64,000 nt of DNA from Balamuthia mandrillaris (taxonomy: Eukaryota > Discosea > Longamoebia > Balamuthiidae). The DNA lies in contig JAVKOQ010000123.1 of assembly GCA_031835245.1 (NCBI GenBank), positions 1 to 64,000 on the forward strand. Reading direction: 5' to 3'. Both the position numbers and the translations under genes were made by a program. This document shows positions 52,376-61,554 of this stretch, piece after piece. The notes beneath the pieces are model-generated. The model was not told where the DNA came from, did not search any database, and saw only the letters and a list, made by a program, of their open reading frames with translations. Position 1 is the stretch's first letter. The number at the start of each line of letters is the position of its first letter.

Positions 52376-52814
52376 TCACAAGTACTCTCTCTGTTCGCCA
52401 GGAATGGGTTGATATATGGCACCTCCATCGTCGATGGCGCCCGGTTTGGCATAGTATCTGCGAGGATAAGGGATTTGGTAGTGTACGGCAATGGCGTAGC
52501 GATCTTCTGTCTCTCGCAACTGTTTTGTGTGTGTGTGTGTGTGTTTGTTTGTTTGTTTGTTTGTTAATGAGGAGTGGTAAGCTTAGAGAGAGAATGGTGA
52601 AAGAAAGTGAGCGGTATACCAATTGTTGGATTTGTTGGGGGTCACGAACGTTCATGTTGGCGTGGAAGCCTTTCCTGGCTTCACTGAGGATCCAGTTGCG
52701 TTCCTTCAAGGTGTTCTTGGGCTCCTTGGCCATCCAATTCTTCCCCGTCCGCAGTATCTGGCGGTAGAGCTGGAGCGTCTTGGGTCGTGTGTGGGCCAAC
52801 ACACTGTTCGACAT
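52376..52814 (-). CDS. LYRM1: LYR-motif protein, LYRM1-like
   Basis: Two exons: 52814-52620 and 52519-52376, joined in phase. LQLYRQILRTGKNW holds the Leu-Tyr-Arg motif near the N-terminus. ERNWILSEARKGFHANMN, DPQQIQQL, then AIAVHYQIPYPRRYYAKPGA follow the order of human LYRM1, including the HY-IPYPR block. LYR proteins bind mitochondrial acyl-carrier protein and help assemble respiratory complexes or Fe-S clusters. The specific partner of LYRM1 is not settled. The single intron is unusual: on the sense strand its 3' end is (AAAC)n and (AC)n up to AAAACAG, not pyrimidine-rich. Confidence 0.88.
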
Positions 52815-53020
52815 CTTGCTACCCTTTTTTTTTTGTGGCTGCCCTTCGGGTCGACATGCAACAAGAATCAGGACGTGTCGTGTCGACATGAAACCATCTC
52901 CATTTTTTTTTTTTCCCTTCAAAAGAAAAGGCTGAACAAACAAAAGCTGAAAGAAAGTGGAGAGGCAAGAGCTTTGGATGTTTGGAGCGCGGGTGATAAC
53001 CAAAGCTGCATCAGCTGGCG

Positions 53021-53326
53021 TTAACAAAAGAGGCCAAGCAAATCTTCCACTAATAGCTCATTGATAGCTGGGCAGTACTCAGAGTAGCTGTCAACGCCAT
53101 CGTCAAGGAAGAAAGAGTAGCAGGGGGTGTCGTATCTTGTGGTGGTGGTTGGTTGGGAGGGAGAGAAGGGGGACTGAACGGATTGCCGTAGGAGGGGGAT
53201 CGTCGTCATCATCACTTGAAGACTTGGGAGGGCAGTGCTCGGTAGACAGTGCAGACACGTGGGTTGGGTTTGCTCTTGTTGGACTTACGGGGGCACACGG
53301 ATGAGGGCTTTGGGTGCTGCTTCCAT
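53021..53326 (-). CDS. 79-aa hypothetical protein
   Basis: Two exons (53326-53289 and 53222-53021) splice in phase across a 66-bp intron with a good GTAAGT donor. The product starts MEAAPKALIRVPP and ends YCPAINELLVEDLLGLFC. The middle is Ser/Pro/Gln/Thr-rich. No signal peptide or family is recognised. The telo-box motif lies immediately before the ATG. The acidic, leucine-rich C-terminus could bind a partner. Evidence is only the intron signals, the start and a plausible composition, so this remains tentative. Confidence 0.4.
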
Positions 53327-53336
53327 AACCCTAACC
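53327..53336. promoter_or_regulatory. Telo-box-like motif AACCCTAACC
   Basis: Exact 10-mer directly abutting the ATG at 53326 of the 79-aa minus-strand gene. The role is inferred from recurrence. Confidence 0.3.
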
Positions 53337-53722
53337 TTAGGAGACTCCTCATAGTTCCTGGAATGGAATTTCTATTTATCTCTCTTTTCCTTAATCCGAT
53401 TAGGAACCAGTTCATTCGGTCCCTTACCCGTTTTTCTCTGGCTCCGACAAAAAAAAAAAGTGCCGATAGAAAGCGATAGAAAGCAACCAACGCAAGAACC
53501 TGCTCCAACACTGAGAGATCCACGCTTTGCTCGCCTTTTTTTTTTCCCTGGCTGCATTCTTTAAGCGGTGGGTCTCGCTGGGTTGGGACAGGTTTTTTTT
53601 TTTTTTTTTGCAACATCAAACATGTACGGGCCGCCGCAACACGGCGCGCTGCAAATCCTCCTCAAAGGGTGTGCGCAAACGGGTGTGTATGCTTGAAGAA
53701 GAACAAGAATAAATACAAATAA

Positions 53723-54594
53723 CTACAAGCGTGCTTTGCTGCTTTGTGGCTCCTTTTGTTCCCTGGTTGCTGCCTCCGCCTCCTCTTTTTTCTTTCTTCT
53801 GGCCCGCAATGCCCGCAGGAACTGTTCCTTGGTGATGTTGCTCTCCCGGCCGAACATGCGCATGGCGTCCCTCCAGCTCGGTTGGTTCTCCTGCAACATG
53901 TAGAACAAGGCGGAGGCCTCCGAGTGCACGGTCTCCCCTTGCTCCACGTCCGTAAGCCTCCCTTTGACAAAGACTTTTCTTCCCTCGATCTTCTCCTTCC
54001 AGCACTCGATGCGCACGGTGGAGCCCAACGGGATCAACTTTTTGTAGGTCGTGTCCAGGTTGAGCGTCACACAGCCGAGACCCACCAAATGGTTCACGCA
54101 ATAGCCCAACGAGGCGTCCAAAATAGTAGCAATGGCACCTCCATGAGTGCTCCCTTTACATTTTTTTTTGGTTGAACAACGATTAAATCTCAAAGCCAAC
54201 AAAAAAAAGGTGCAGCGGTAGTACCAGGAGGTCCTTCGCAGTCGATCCCAAACTTAACCAAACCAACCAACTTTTGTTGCGTCTCGCTCCAGAAGAGAGC
54301 CTTAGTGATGGAACCACTGGCAAAGGTCCTTCCTCGTACTCCCGTTTCCTATTCCACAACGCGCACGCAAACATGATGAGAACGGCTGAAACCGCTGGTG
54401 GCCAGTTACACGTGTGGAAGAGCAGCGGAAAAAAAAACCCCCCATACCTTTTGAACGTCGGGATCGGAGAGCAAAGGGAAGTCCTGCGCCCAACTGGTGG
54501 GCACGTACTCCTTGGACTGCATGAGCTCGTGGTAGTAGGGGACCTGGGCAAAGCCCGGAGCGTCCTCCATCGTGGCAGCGGAGATGCCTTCCAT
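53723..54594 (-). CDS. THEM4-like acyl-CoA thioesterase (hotdog fold)
   Basis: Three exons. Exon 1 from ATG 54594 gives QVPYYHELMQSKEYVP. Exon 2 gives FWSETQQKLVGLVKFGIDCE. The exon 2-3 junction yields GPPGSTHGGAIATILDASLG, the hotdog catalytic block of PaaI/THEM4-type thioesterases (His-Gly-Gly helix start, Asp). Then come VTLNLDTTYKKLIPLGS, RKVFVKGRLTDVE and VHSEASALFYML. A short Lys/Glu-rich tail follows. The enzyme family hydrolyses medium- and long-chain acyl-CoA. Human THEM4 is mitochondrial; the N-terminus here is not strongly basic, so the location is unclear. The first intron contains an A/T-run donor side (GTATGGGGGG). Confidence 0.85.
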
Positions 54595-54682
54595 GCTGTT
54601 CGCCTGTCTGTGTTTGTTTGGGCCTCTGGGTTTCGAAGCCCTGCCATTAAATAGTTCACTAATATTCCCCTAGGAGAAATCA

Positions 54683-55099
54683 TCAAGCGCACGCACCACC
54701 CCCCCAACCCCCTCCTGGCCGTCGTGTAAACACGTTTTCATGCACAGAGAAGAACACTCCACCGGTGCAAAAAAAAAACTCGCCATTTATTTTTTTAAAA
54801 AAAAACGTGTACTTGAAGAAGGTATCATAAGATAATAAGCGCTGTGCAAGCGAATATCTTTGCAAAAGTATGAAAGTCAAGGGAAGTAGAAGAGAGAGAA
54901 GCAGAGAAGCAGAGAAGAGGAAATGGAATCCTTTTTGTTTTTTTCCATCCTGCAGAGGAAGCCGAGAGGTCTTCTCTTCCGAAACCTTTGTGTATTCATA
55001 GAGCCGGTGGTTGGTCAGGCATGACAACGAAGGCAAGGTTAGGGTTGGAAGCGGAGGGCTAGGCAGTTGGAACATAATAGCTTGGTCAACGGGGCTCAT
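54683..55099 (-). CDS. Doubtful 138-codon ORF with one hydrophobic segment, partly copied from a LUC7 intron
   Basis: An uninterrupted frame from ATG 55099 (MSPVDQAIMFQLPSPPLPTL) runs to 54683. Its middle hydrophobic stretch (LFSASLLLSLLLPLTFILLQ) is encoded by the 61-bp inverted copy of the LUC7 intron 3' end (54854-54914). The sequence after it is Phe/Lys-rich from homopolymer runs. It may be a chance or newly formed frame. Alternatively, the copy may act as a 3' splice site here too. I would not count it as a gene without transcript evidence. Confidence 0.2.
   Translation of the reverse strand: MSPVDQAIMFQLPSPPLPTLTLPSLSCLTNHRLYEYTKVSEEKTSRLPLQDGKKQKGFHFLFSASLLLSLLLPLTFILLQRYSLAQRLLSYDTFFKYTFFFKKINGEFFFCTGGVFFSVHENVFTRRPGGGWGGGACA
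54854..54914 (-). repeat. 61-bp perfect inverted repeat, left copy
   Basis: The reverse complement is identical, base for base by eye, to 55603-55663. That segment is the polypyrimidine tract, AG acceptor and first exon bases of the LUC7-like gene's exon 3. The two copies are 688 bp apart. Confidence 0.9.
55037..55046. promoter_or_regulatory. Telo-box-like motif (GGTTAGGGTT on +)
   Basis: Reverse complement of AACCCTAACC, about 145 bp upstream of the LUC7-like ATG at 55190. The role is inferred from recurrence. Confidence 0.3.
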
Positions 55100-55189
55100 A
55101 GACGGAAATTTTTTCTTTTTCAACTATATTGTCGACAAAGAAAAAAAATAACGAAAGAAGAAGCGAAGCAGACAAGAACAAGACCCGCA

Positions 55190-55881
55190 ATGGACGCACA
55201 AAGAAAGCTGTTGGACTCGTTGATGGGGACCAACCGAAATGGCGAGCCCAGCGCTTTGAAGAAAAGCTTCACGGATCCGGACGTATGTCGACACTACCTT
55301 GCCGGTCTGTGTCCCACCGAGCTGTTCGTTAACACCGTACGATTCCTTTTTTCCCTTCTTCTTCTCCTCATCTTTCTCATCTCCTTTCTACTTTCTTCTT
55401 TTTGTTGTTTTGTTCTTACGTTCGTTCTCTTCGTTCACAAAAAATAACAGAAGATGGACATGGGAGAATGCGAAAAGCTTCATCCCCCAACGCTGCGCGC
55501 AGAGTATCCTTTTCATTACTTCTACTACTGCAATAGTAGTGCGTGCTGTTCTCCTCTCTTTTCTCTCTTCTCTCTTTCCTTCCTTTTCTCTTCTCCTCCC
55601 TACTCTGCTTCTCTGCTTCTCTCTCTTCTACTTCCCTTGACTTTCATACTTTTGCAAAGATATGAAGAGGCAGTGCGACAAGGTCGGCACAGAGGCTATG
55701 CCGAGGAGCTATGGAACCACCTGCAAGAGTACATTTCAGAGTGCGACCGTAAGATCGAGCGAGCTCAGAAGCGGTTGGAGGAAACAGAGGAGAAGAAGGA
55801 GGACGCCAACTTGCTGGCTTCTGAAATCAAAGAGCTTTACGCTCGCGCCGAAGCGCTAGGTTTGTTTTGTCTTTTTCACCC

Positions 55882-55923
<42 letters not shown>

Positions 55924-56348
55924 CTTCTTTTTCCTCTTTCTTTTTTTTCTCCTAACGTTTGTTATTTTAAAAGGCTCTGAAGGCAAGGTCGAAGAGTCGA
56001 TGGAGCTGATTAGAAGGGCCGATGAATTAAAAGCAAAAGAGGCATTGGTCGAGGCTGCAAAAGCTCCTCCCATCATGCTGCCTGGCCCGGTAAAATTCGC
56101 CCTCTTTCTTTCTATGTTGCCGTTTCTGTCGGTCTGTCTTTCTCTCTGGCTCACTTATTCCTCTTTGAACAAACACAAAGGATGGCCTCGTTATTCCGAG
56201 TGCTCCTCAACCACAAAAGTTGCGAGTGTGCGATATTTGTGGCGCTCTGCTCAGCATCTCCGACAGCGATAGGCGCTTGGCCGATCATTTTGGAGGCAAA
56301 TTACATCTTGGCTACCTACAAATCCGAGAAAAGGCGGACGAACTCAAA

Positions 56349-56385
<37 letters not shown>

Positions 56386-56702
56386 TCCTCTCCCTATCGA
56401 CTTTGTTTTTACAGACAGCATTAACTTTTATTATTATTTTTTCAAAGGACACCTTGAAAGATGTTCCTCTTTCGACACCACAAAGAAGAAATGGGCCTAG
56501 AAGATATAACGATCGCGATAGAGACAGAAGCAGGGACAGGGACAGAGACAGAGACAGTCGAGAACGGCAACATCCACGCGGAAGAGACAGAGATAGAGAC
56601 AGAGATCGACACAGAGACCGTGAACGAACACGACGACAAAGAGAAAGAGAAACAGAAGATAGAGATAGAGATAGAGATTTTGAAAGAAGAAAAAGAAAGT
56701 AA
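55190..56702 (+). CDS. LUC7L: LUC7-like U1 snRNP splicing factor
   Basis: Six exons join in phase: 55190-55336, 55451-55503, 55660-55859, 55974-56089, 56181-56348 and 56448-56702. MDAQRKLLDSLMGTNRNGEP leads into zinc finger 1 (VCRHYLAGLCPTELF, MGECEKLHPPTLRAEYE). A long helix follows (YISECDRKIERAQKRLEETE). Zinc finger 2 is LRVCDICGALLSISDSDRRL, then DHFGGKLHLGYLQIREK. The C-terminus is an Arg/Asp/Glu-rich (RD-like) tail, as in metazoan LUC7L. LUC7 proteins help U1 snRNP choose 5' splice sites in the nucleus. The acceptor of exon 3 is the source or partner of the 61-bp inverted repeat. Confidence 0.96.
55603..55663 (+). repeat. 61-bp perfect inverted repeat, right copy (intron 2 3' end of LUC7-like gene)
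   Basis: Covers the pyrimidine tract, the branch/acceptor zone TTTTGCAAAG and the first four exon bases. It is identical to the reverse complement of 54854-54914. Confidence 0.9.
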
Positions 56703-56788
56703 GAAGATAAGAAGACAGATGAATGTGGAACAAGTGGAATCGCATATGTTGAGAATAATATTATTGTTCTAATGAACGGGTGATAATA

Positions 56789-58170
56789 CTACCTATAGAC
56801 ATCAGTATTGCGGAAGGAAGAGTTATCTTTGATGGAAGCGTCGTGGCACTTGTACTCCATGACCGTGTTGGGAGGTAATTCCAACACGTCCTTCAGTGTT
56901 TCGCTGTGTTTTGTTTTGTGAGTTTCCAAACAGAAAAAGGAGAATACAAGAGTAAGGAGGAAAAAAATAAAAGGAGAAGACAAATGAGAAAAGAGAAAAC
57001 CGAGAGAGAGAGAGAGAGAGAGAGAGCAGTATAACGAGAAACGAAAAAAAAAAGGAAGACGAACTATATTTTAAGTTTAGCGGCTTTGTTGTCTGCGTTT
57101 CTGTTCCAAACGGAGAGAATGTCCTCCTGGAAACGGATCGATATGACAATGCCACACAACTCGCTGCCCACTTGGAATTGCTCTCCCACCACCGCCAACA
57201 CCTTTTCCATTGTAGATTTTTTAAGTTGTGGTTTTGTTTGAGTGTTGCCCATTAGAATGACTGTTCGGATCAGAAGGAAAGAGAAATATACACAGAAAGA
57301 TACAGAGAGAAGAGAGAAGCAGAGAAGAGGAAAGAGGGCAAGAGGCAGAAGAAAGAGAAGAAGAAGAAGAAGAAGAACAGGAAGAAGAAGAGATAGATCT
57401 GGAGAGGAGAGAGTGAAAGAGAAGGAAAAGAAGAAAGATAGAAGCACAAATTTACCAAGTCTTCCCAGTACTTTGAGGCCAAGCCCTTCTTCAAGCGAAT
57501 GATCCACTTGCCGCCACGCTTGTTGGCGTCGTCCTCCCACATGGGCTTCACTCCCTTGCGAAACAGGTTATAGTCGCTGGTGTTGGGCAGATCGTTAGGT
57601 CGACACATGTGGTTGTAGTGGCTCCAAAAGTCTTCCACCTGTTGTTTGGTTTCCAGCGATTCAGTCACAAAAGAGCAAAGAAAGAAAGAAAAAGTGGAAG
57701 AGGAGAAGAAGAACGAGTGCAGAAGAAAGAAAGAAGTGGAGAGAGAAGACAGGGGGAGGAGGAGGAAAGGAGGAAAGGAAGGAGATGGAAAGGAAGGAGA
57801 GAATACGCACAGTGCTAAAACTGCCCAATTTCTTCATGTTCTTCTCGTAGCTCTCCTGGCTGCGAGCGCCCGACCGCTTGACGAACCAGAAGGAATAGTT
57901 ATGCCGCAAGGGGTGGAGGCCCAGGTCCTGGATCCTCTTCAGGCGAGCGGCCTTCTTGGCGGCTCTCTCCTCCGCCGTTTTGACCCTTTTCGGCTCTTTG
58001 CGTGGTTGTTGGGGCAGGTCATTTTCTTCTTCGTCTCCCTCCTCTGCCCCCTCCTCCCTTTCCGCCTCGTGCTCCTCGTGCTCCTCGTGCTCCTCCTCCT
58101 CGGCGTGCTGGTTTTCCTCTCCGTCCTGTTCCTCGCCGAGGCGCTTCTTGTCGTCCTTCTGATCTGCCAT
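56789..58170 (-). CDS. EIF4E2: eIF4E homologous protein (4EHP / eIF4E2)
   Basis: Start ATG 58170. An acidic and basic N-terminal tail (HEEHEEHEAEREE, KTAEERAAKKAARL) precedes the cap-binding fold: LHPLRHNYSFWFVKRSG, QSYEKNMKKLGSF, VEDFWSHYNHMCRPNDLP. Next come GVKPMWEDDANKRGGKWIIR, LKKGLASKYWEDL, VGSELCGIVISIRFQEDILS and LPPNTVMEYKCHDASIK. The RPNDLP and MWEDDAN blocks, with Tyr in place of one of the cap-stacking Trp (YSFWF), are typical of 4EHP. 4EHP binds the mRNA cap but not eIF4G, and so represses translation. Four exons are seen. Three introns carry (GA)n on the plus strand, CT in sense. The stop is at 56789-56791, 86 bp from the LUC7 stop. Confidence 0.95.
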
Positions 58171-58603
58171 TTTTTCTATTTTTCTTTTCTTTTCTTTTCT
58201 TTTCTTTGCTTTTTTTTTTGTCAAGTATTTGAAAAAGACTCCTCAAGATCGATCTATAAATTATTTGCGGACATCGTGACGTCAATATTAATTGATGTCG
58301 ACTTTAGACTTTCTCATTGCCCCTCAGACAGGAGAGAGTGAAAGTTTTTCTTTTGGATTTTTCAGCTTTTTTTTTTGTTGGAAAGAGAGAAGAAGGAAGA
58401 TTGCCCCCTCGTTGAAGGGGACCCCTTTTTTCCGTTTTGTTTGTTGTTGAGTGAGAGAGAGACAAGGCAAGGCTAGCTCTCCTTTTTCTGGTTTCCTTCT
58501 GGCCAGAAGGGGGAAAAAAAAAGAAGTTGGATTTTGAGTCCTTTTATTGTTATTTTTTTGAAAACAAATATTTGCGCTTGCTGAAACGACAAAGATTCGA
58601 GAA
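58171..58603. other. Divergent promoter 4EHP / WIPI3
   Basis: About 430 bp with (CTTTT)n-like runs at 58183-58205 and A/T homopolymers. No other gene or motif is recognised. Confidence 0.5.
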
Positions 58604-60522
58604 ATGAATTTGGCGGCTGAGCAAAGGAATTCACTCCTGTTCATGGGGTTTAACCAGGACCATGGCTGCTTTGCCTGTGGCACTGACAATGGCTTTCAGA
58701 TATGGAACTGTGATCCTGTCAAAGAGCGTTTCCGAAGAGGTGCTTTCCTCTCCCTTTCTCTCTCTCTCTCACGTCTACTCTCCTTTCTCCCTGCCTCTTC
58801 TTTTTTCGTTCTCTCTCTTGTTCTCTTGTTCTCTTGTTCTCTGTTCTCTGTTCTCTGTTATGTTTTCTTCGCCTTCTCCCTCTCCTCTCTTTTTTCCTTC
58901 TCTTCATCGTTCTCTTCTCTTCATCGTTCTCTTCTCTTCATCGTTCTCCTCTCTTCTCTTCTCTTTGTTTCTCATCTTTTCCTTATGCTCACCTCTTTCT
59001 CTTCTCTTCGTCGCTGTTCTCATCTCTCTCCTCAGAATTTGATGGAGGAATTGGGGTTGTGGAGATGCTCTTTCGATGCAACATTCTGGCGTTGGTTGGG
59101 GGTGGAAAGAACCCCAAGTATCCGCCCAACAAAGTCATGATCTGGGATGACTACCAGAACAAGTGCCTCGCTGAGCTGGAGTTTAGGAGTGAGGTCAAAG
59201 GCGTTCGCTTGCGCAGGGACAGGTGCTAATTTTTTTTTTCGCTTTCTCTCTCAGCTATGACGCTGAGCGTCCACATTCCTGTTTTGTAACTTCATGTTTT
59301 TTATTCTTACTTCTTGTTCTTTTCGTTGTTCAAACAGAATTGTGGTGGCATTGGAAAATAAGGTCTATGTCTATAACTTTTCCGACCTCCAATTGCTCCA
59401 CCAAATTGAGACCACATCCAATCCCAGAGGTAAGCTCCACACCCTTTCTTCTGGCTTGAGTATCTTTATCTCACTTTCGCCCCTCTGAAAAGGATTGATG
59501 GCGCTGTCGCCAGATCCAAACAAAACTGTGTTGGCATGTCCTGGCTTGAAGCCCGGTTATGTGCACGTACGACTGAATGATATCAACAAATCAACTCCTA
59601 TCAAAGCCCACGACAATGCCTTGAGCTACATCGCACTCAACTTGGATGGCACTCGCCTTGCTACTGCCTCCGAGCAGGTTTATAATATCACTTCTTTTTT
59701 TTCAAGTGTTTCACTTTGGTTCTGACCTCTGTTTCTTTCTCTTGCAATAGGGCACCCTCATTCGGGTATGGGACACTGTAACCGGAGAGCAGCTGGCCCA
59801 ATTACGTAGAGGAAAGGATAGAGCCGAAATCAACTGCATCAGTTTTAGCAACGACTCTTCCTGGCTTTGCGTTTCCAGCGACAAGGGAACGGTTCACGTT
59901 TTTGGTTTGGGCAGCAATCGTAACAAAGGGTACTATTTTCTCTTTAACTTTCAACCTTCTTATCATTTCCTTTCTTTCTTGCTTTCTTTCTTTCTTGTCG
60001 TTTCTTTTCTTTCTCCCATTTCATTCTTTCTCTTTTTCTCTCTCTTCCTCTCTCATTCTCTGCCTCAACCTCGCCATTCTTAAAGCAGCAGTAGCAGCAG
60101 TGCCGCAGAAGATACCAAGACCAGAAAGTCGAGTCTGTACTTCATGAAGGACTTTATTCCGAGCTCACTGGGCAACTACATCGGCGATGATTTCAGTTTC
60201 GCTCAGGTCCATCTTACAATCCCTCGCTCCATCTGTGCGTTTGGTCAAGATAATCACACTCTTGTTGGTACGCATATTTTTTTTTCAGAAGCAATATGTC
60301 CCTATTTCTTCTTCCTTATGTCCATAATTCTCACCCCTTTGCTTTTCTCTTTTCTCGCTTGCTCTCTTTCTCTTTCTTTCTCTTTCTTTGTCGTTCTCTT
60401 CAGTGATTGGAGCAGATGGAGCATATTACAAGTACAGCTTCGATCCAGAGTTGGGAGGAGAAGGAAAGCTCGAACAACACGTTCTCTTCCTGAAGCAAGA
60501 TGAGGAGGACGAAGAGGACTAA
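58604..60522 (+). CDS. WDR45B: WIPI3/WDR45B-type PROPPIN (Atg18 family)
   Basis: Start ATG 58604 gives [21 protein letters not shown] seven-bladed beta-propeller follows across about seven exons: [54 protein letters not shown]. Then come [40 protein letters not shown], and [13 protein letters not shown]. The L/FRRG motif binds PI3P and PI(3,5)P2. Later blades have [19 protein letters not shown] and [15 protein letters not shown]. The protein recruits lipid-transfer machinery during autophagosome formation. A Ser-rich loop ([10 protein letters not shown]) in the late blades is a family feature for membrane insertion. The tail DEEDEED is acidic. The introns are strongly CT-rich. Confidence 0.95.
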
Positions 60523-61363
60523 AAATAATCAACAAAACGTCACAAAGGCAACACCTTTGCTTTTAACTGCCTACTTATGTTTGCTTTTTTAACTTTCTTT
60601 TGTTCTTTTTCTTTTTTGTTCCTTGTACATAAGGCCTAATACAAAATAATGTTCCTCCTCGTCCTTGTTCGCCCAAATGCTCCTCCTCTCCCATATCCTC
60701 TTCCTCATCCTTTGCTTGCTTCCTTCTCTGCGTAGCTTCATCCAAACTACAGCAGCAGCATCAGGGAAGTGGTAAAATTAAACAAATGGCTCAGACAAAC
60801 ATTGCACTGCCTGGTGATAAGGTCGGTTGGGGGGTTGCTTAGGAGATTGTCACCAAGCATCACTGTTTTTTTGTTATTGGACTATACGATCGTGCTGTGA
60901 AGAATAAAAGATAAACATAAATAAAACTTGCGCACCTACCAGATACAGTTGTACCAAAGCCTGGTATGGAATTATTAATAATTAATTTCTTCCTATGGCA
61001 TAAATTCTGCACGTGCCTACCATTTTAGTCGCATTTAATTATATAAAACGACCCGTTGATCTAAATAGGACAGTTGGCAGATTAGGAATATCATCATTTG
61101 GAAATAAATATCAACCCATCCATCGCGCATCGTGTCGGGCAAAGTCCTCATATTTGGTTCCAGTAACGAGCGGCTCAAAAGCTCATTGGAAGTTTGTAAA
61201 GAACAACCAAAAAAAGACTCAATTAAATCCGTTAATGAAGGGGCCATAGGCAGGTAACCGTCTCCGAGGGCCATCCCACATCCGTCAACGTTTTTTTTTT
61301 CAAGTTCAACTAACGTGTAGGTTAACATTAAACTGTTTGGTGTCTCAAACGTACAAAAAAACT
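60523..61363. other. Intergenic region WIPI3 / Frizzled-like
   Basis: About 840 bp. AT-rich from 60880 onward, with no supported gene. It holds a 67-bp segment similar to exon 1 of the FANCA-like gene (see the separate entry at 60718). Confidence 0.5.
60718..60784 (+). pseudogene. Possible fragment of FANCA-like exon 1
   Basis: By eye, about 75-80 percent of bases match 28944-29008, the exon encoding LHFIQTAAVASGSGK, with one or two small gaps. The equivalent frame reads SFIQTTAAASGK and is then closed by stops. It looks like a decayed partial copy of the host gene. Chance similarity is possible because the match is short. Confidence 0.35.
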
Positions 61364-61512
61364 ATGGCTTTGGGTGTGGGAGTGGCGTTTTTGTTATCCG
61401 TTGTGTTTTTGCTGGACGGCTCGTTGTTGGTGGCTGGACAAACCTGCCAGCCTTGGTCTGGCAAACCTGACTATTGCGGCCAATTCCAGGAGTACCACAG
61501 TTCAGTAGCCCT

Positions 61513-61554
<42 letters not shown>

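Noticed and set aside
56461-56772. Glu/Thr/Ile-rich plus frame and a Leu/Tyr-rich minus frame
   Set aside because: Out-of-frame readings of the LUC7 Arg-Asp-Glu tail repeat.
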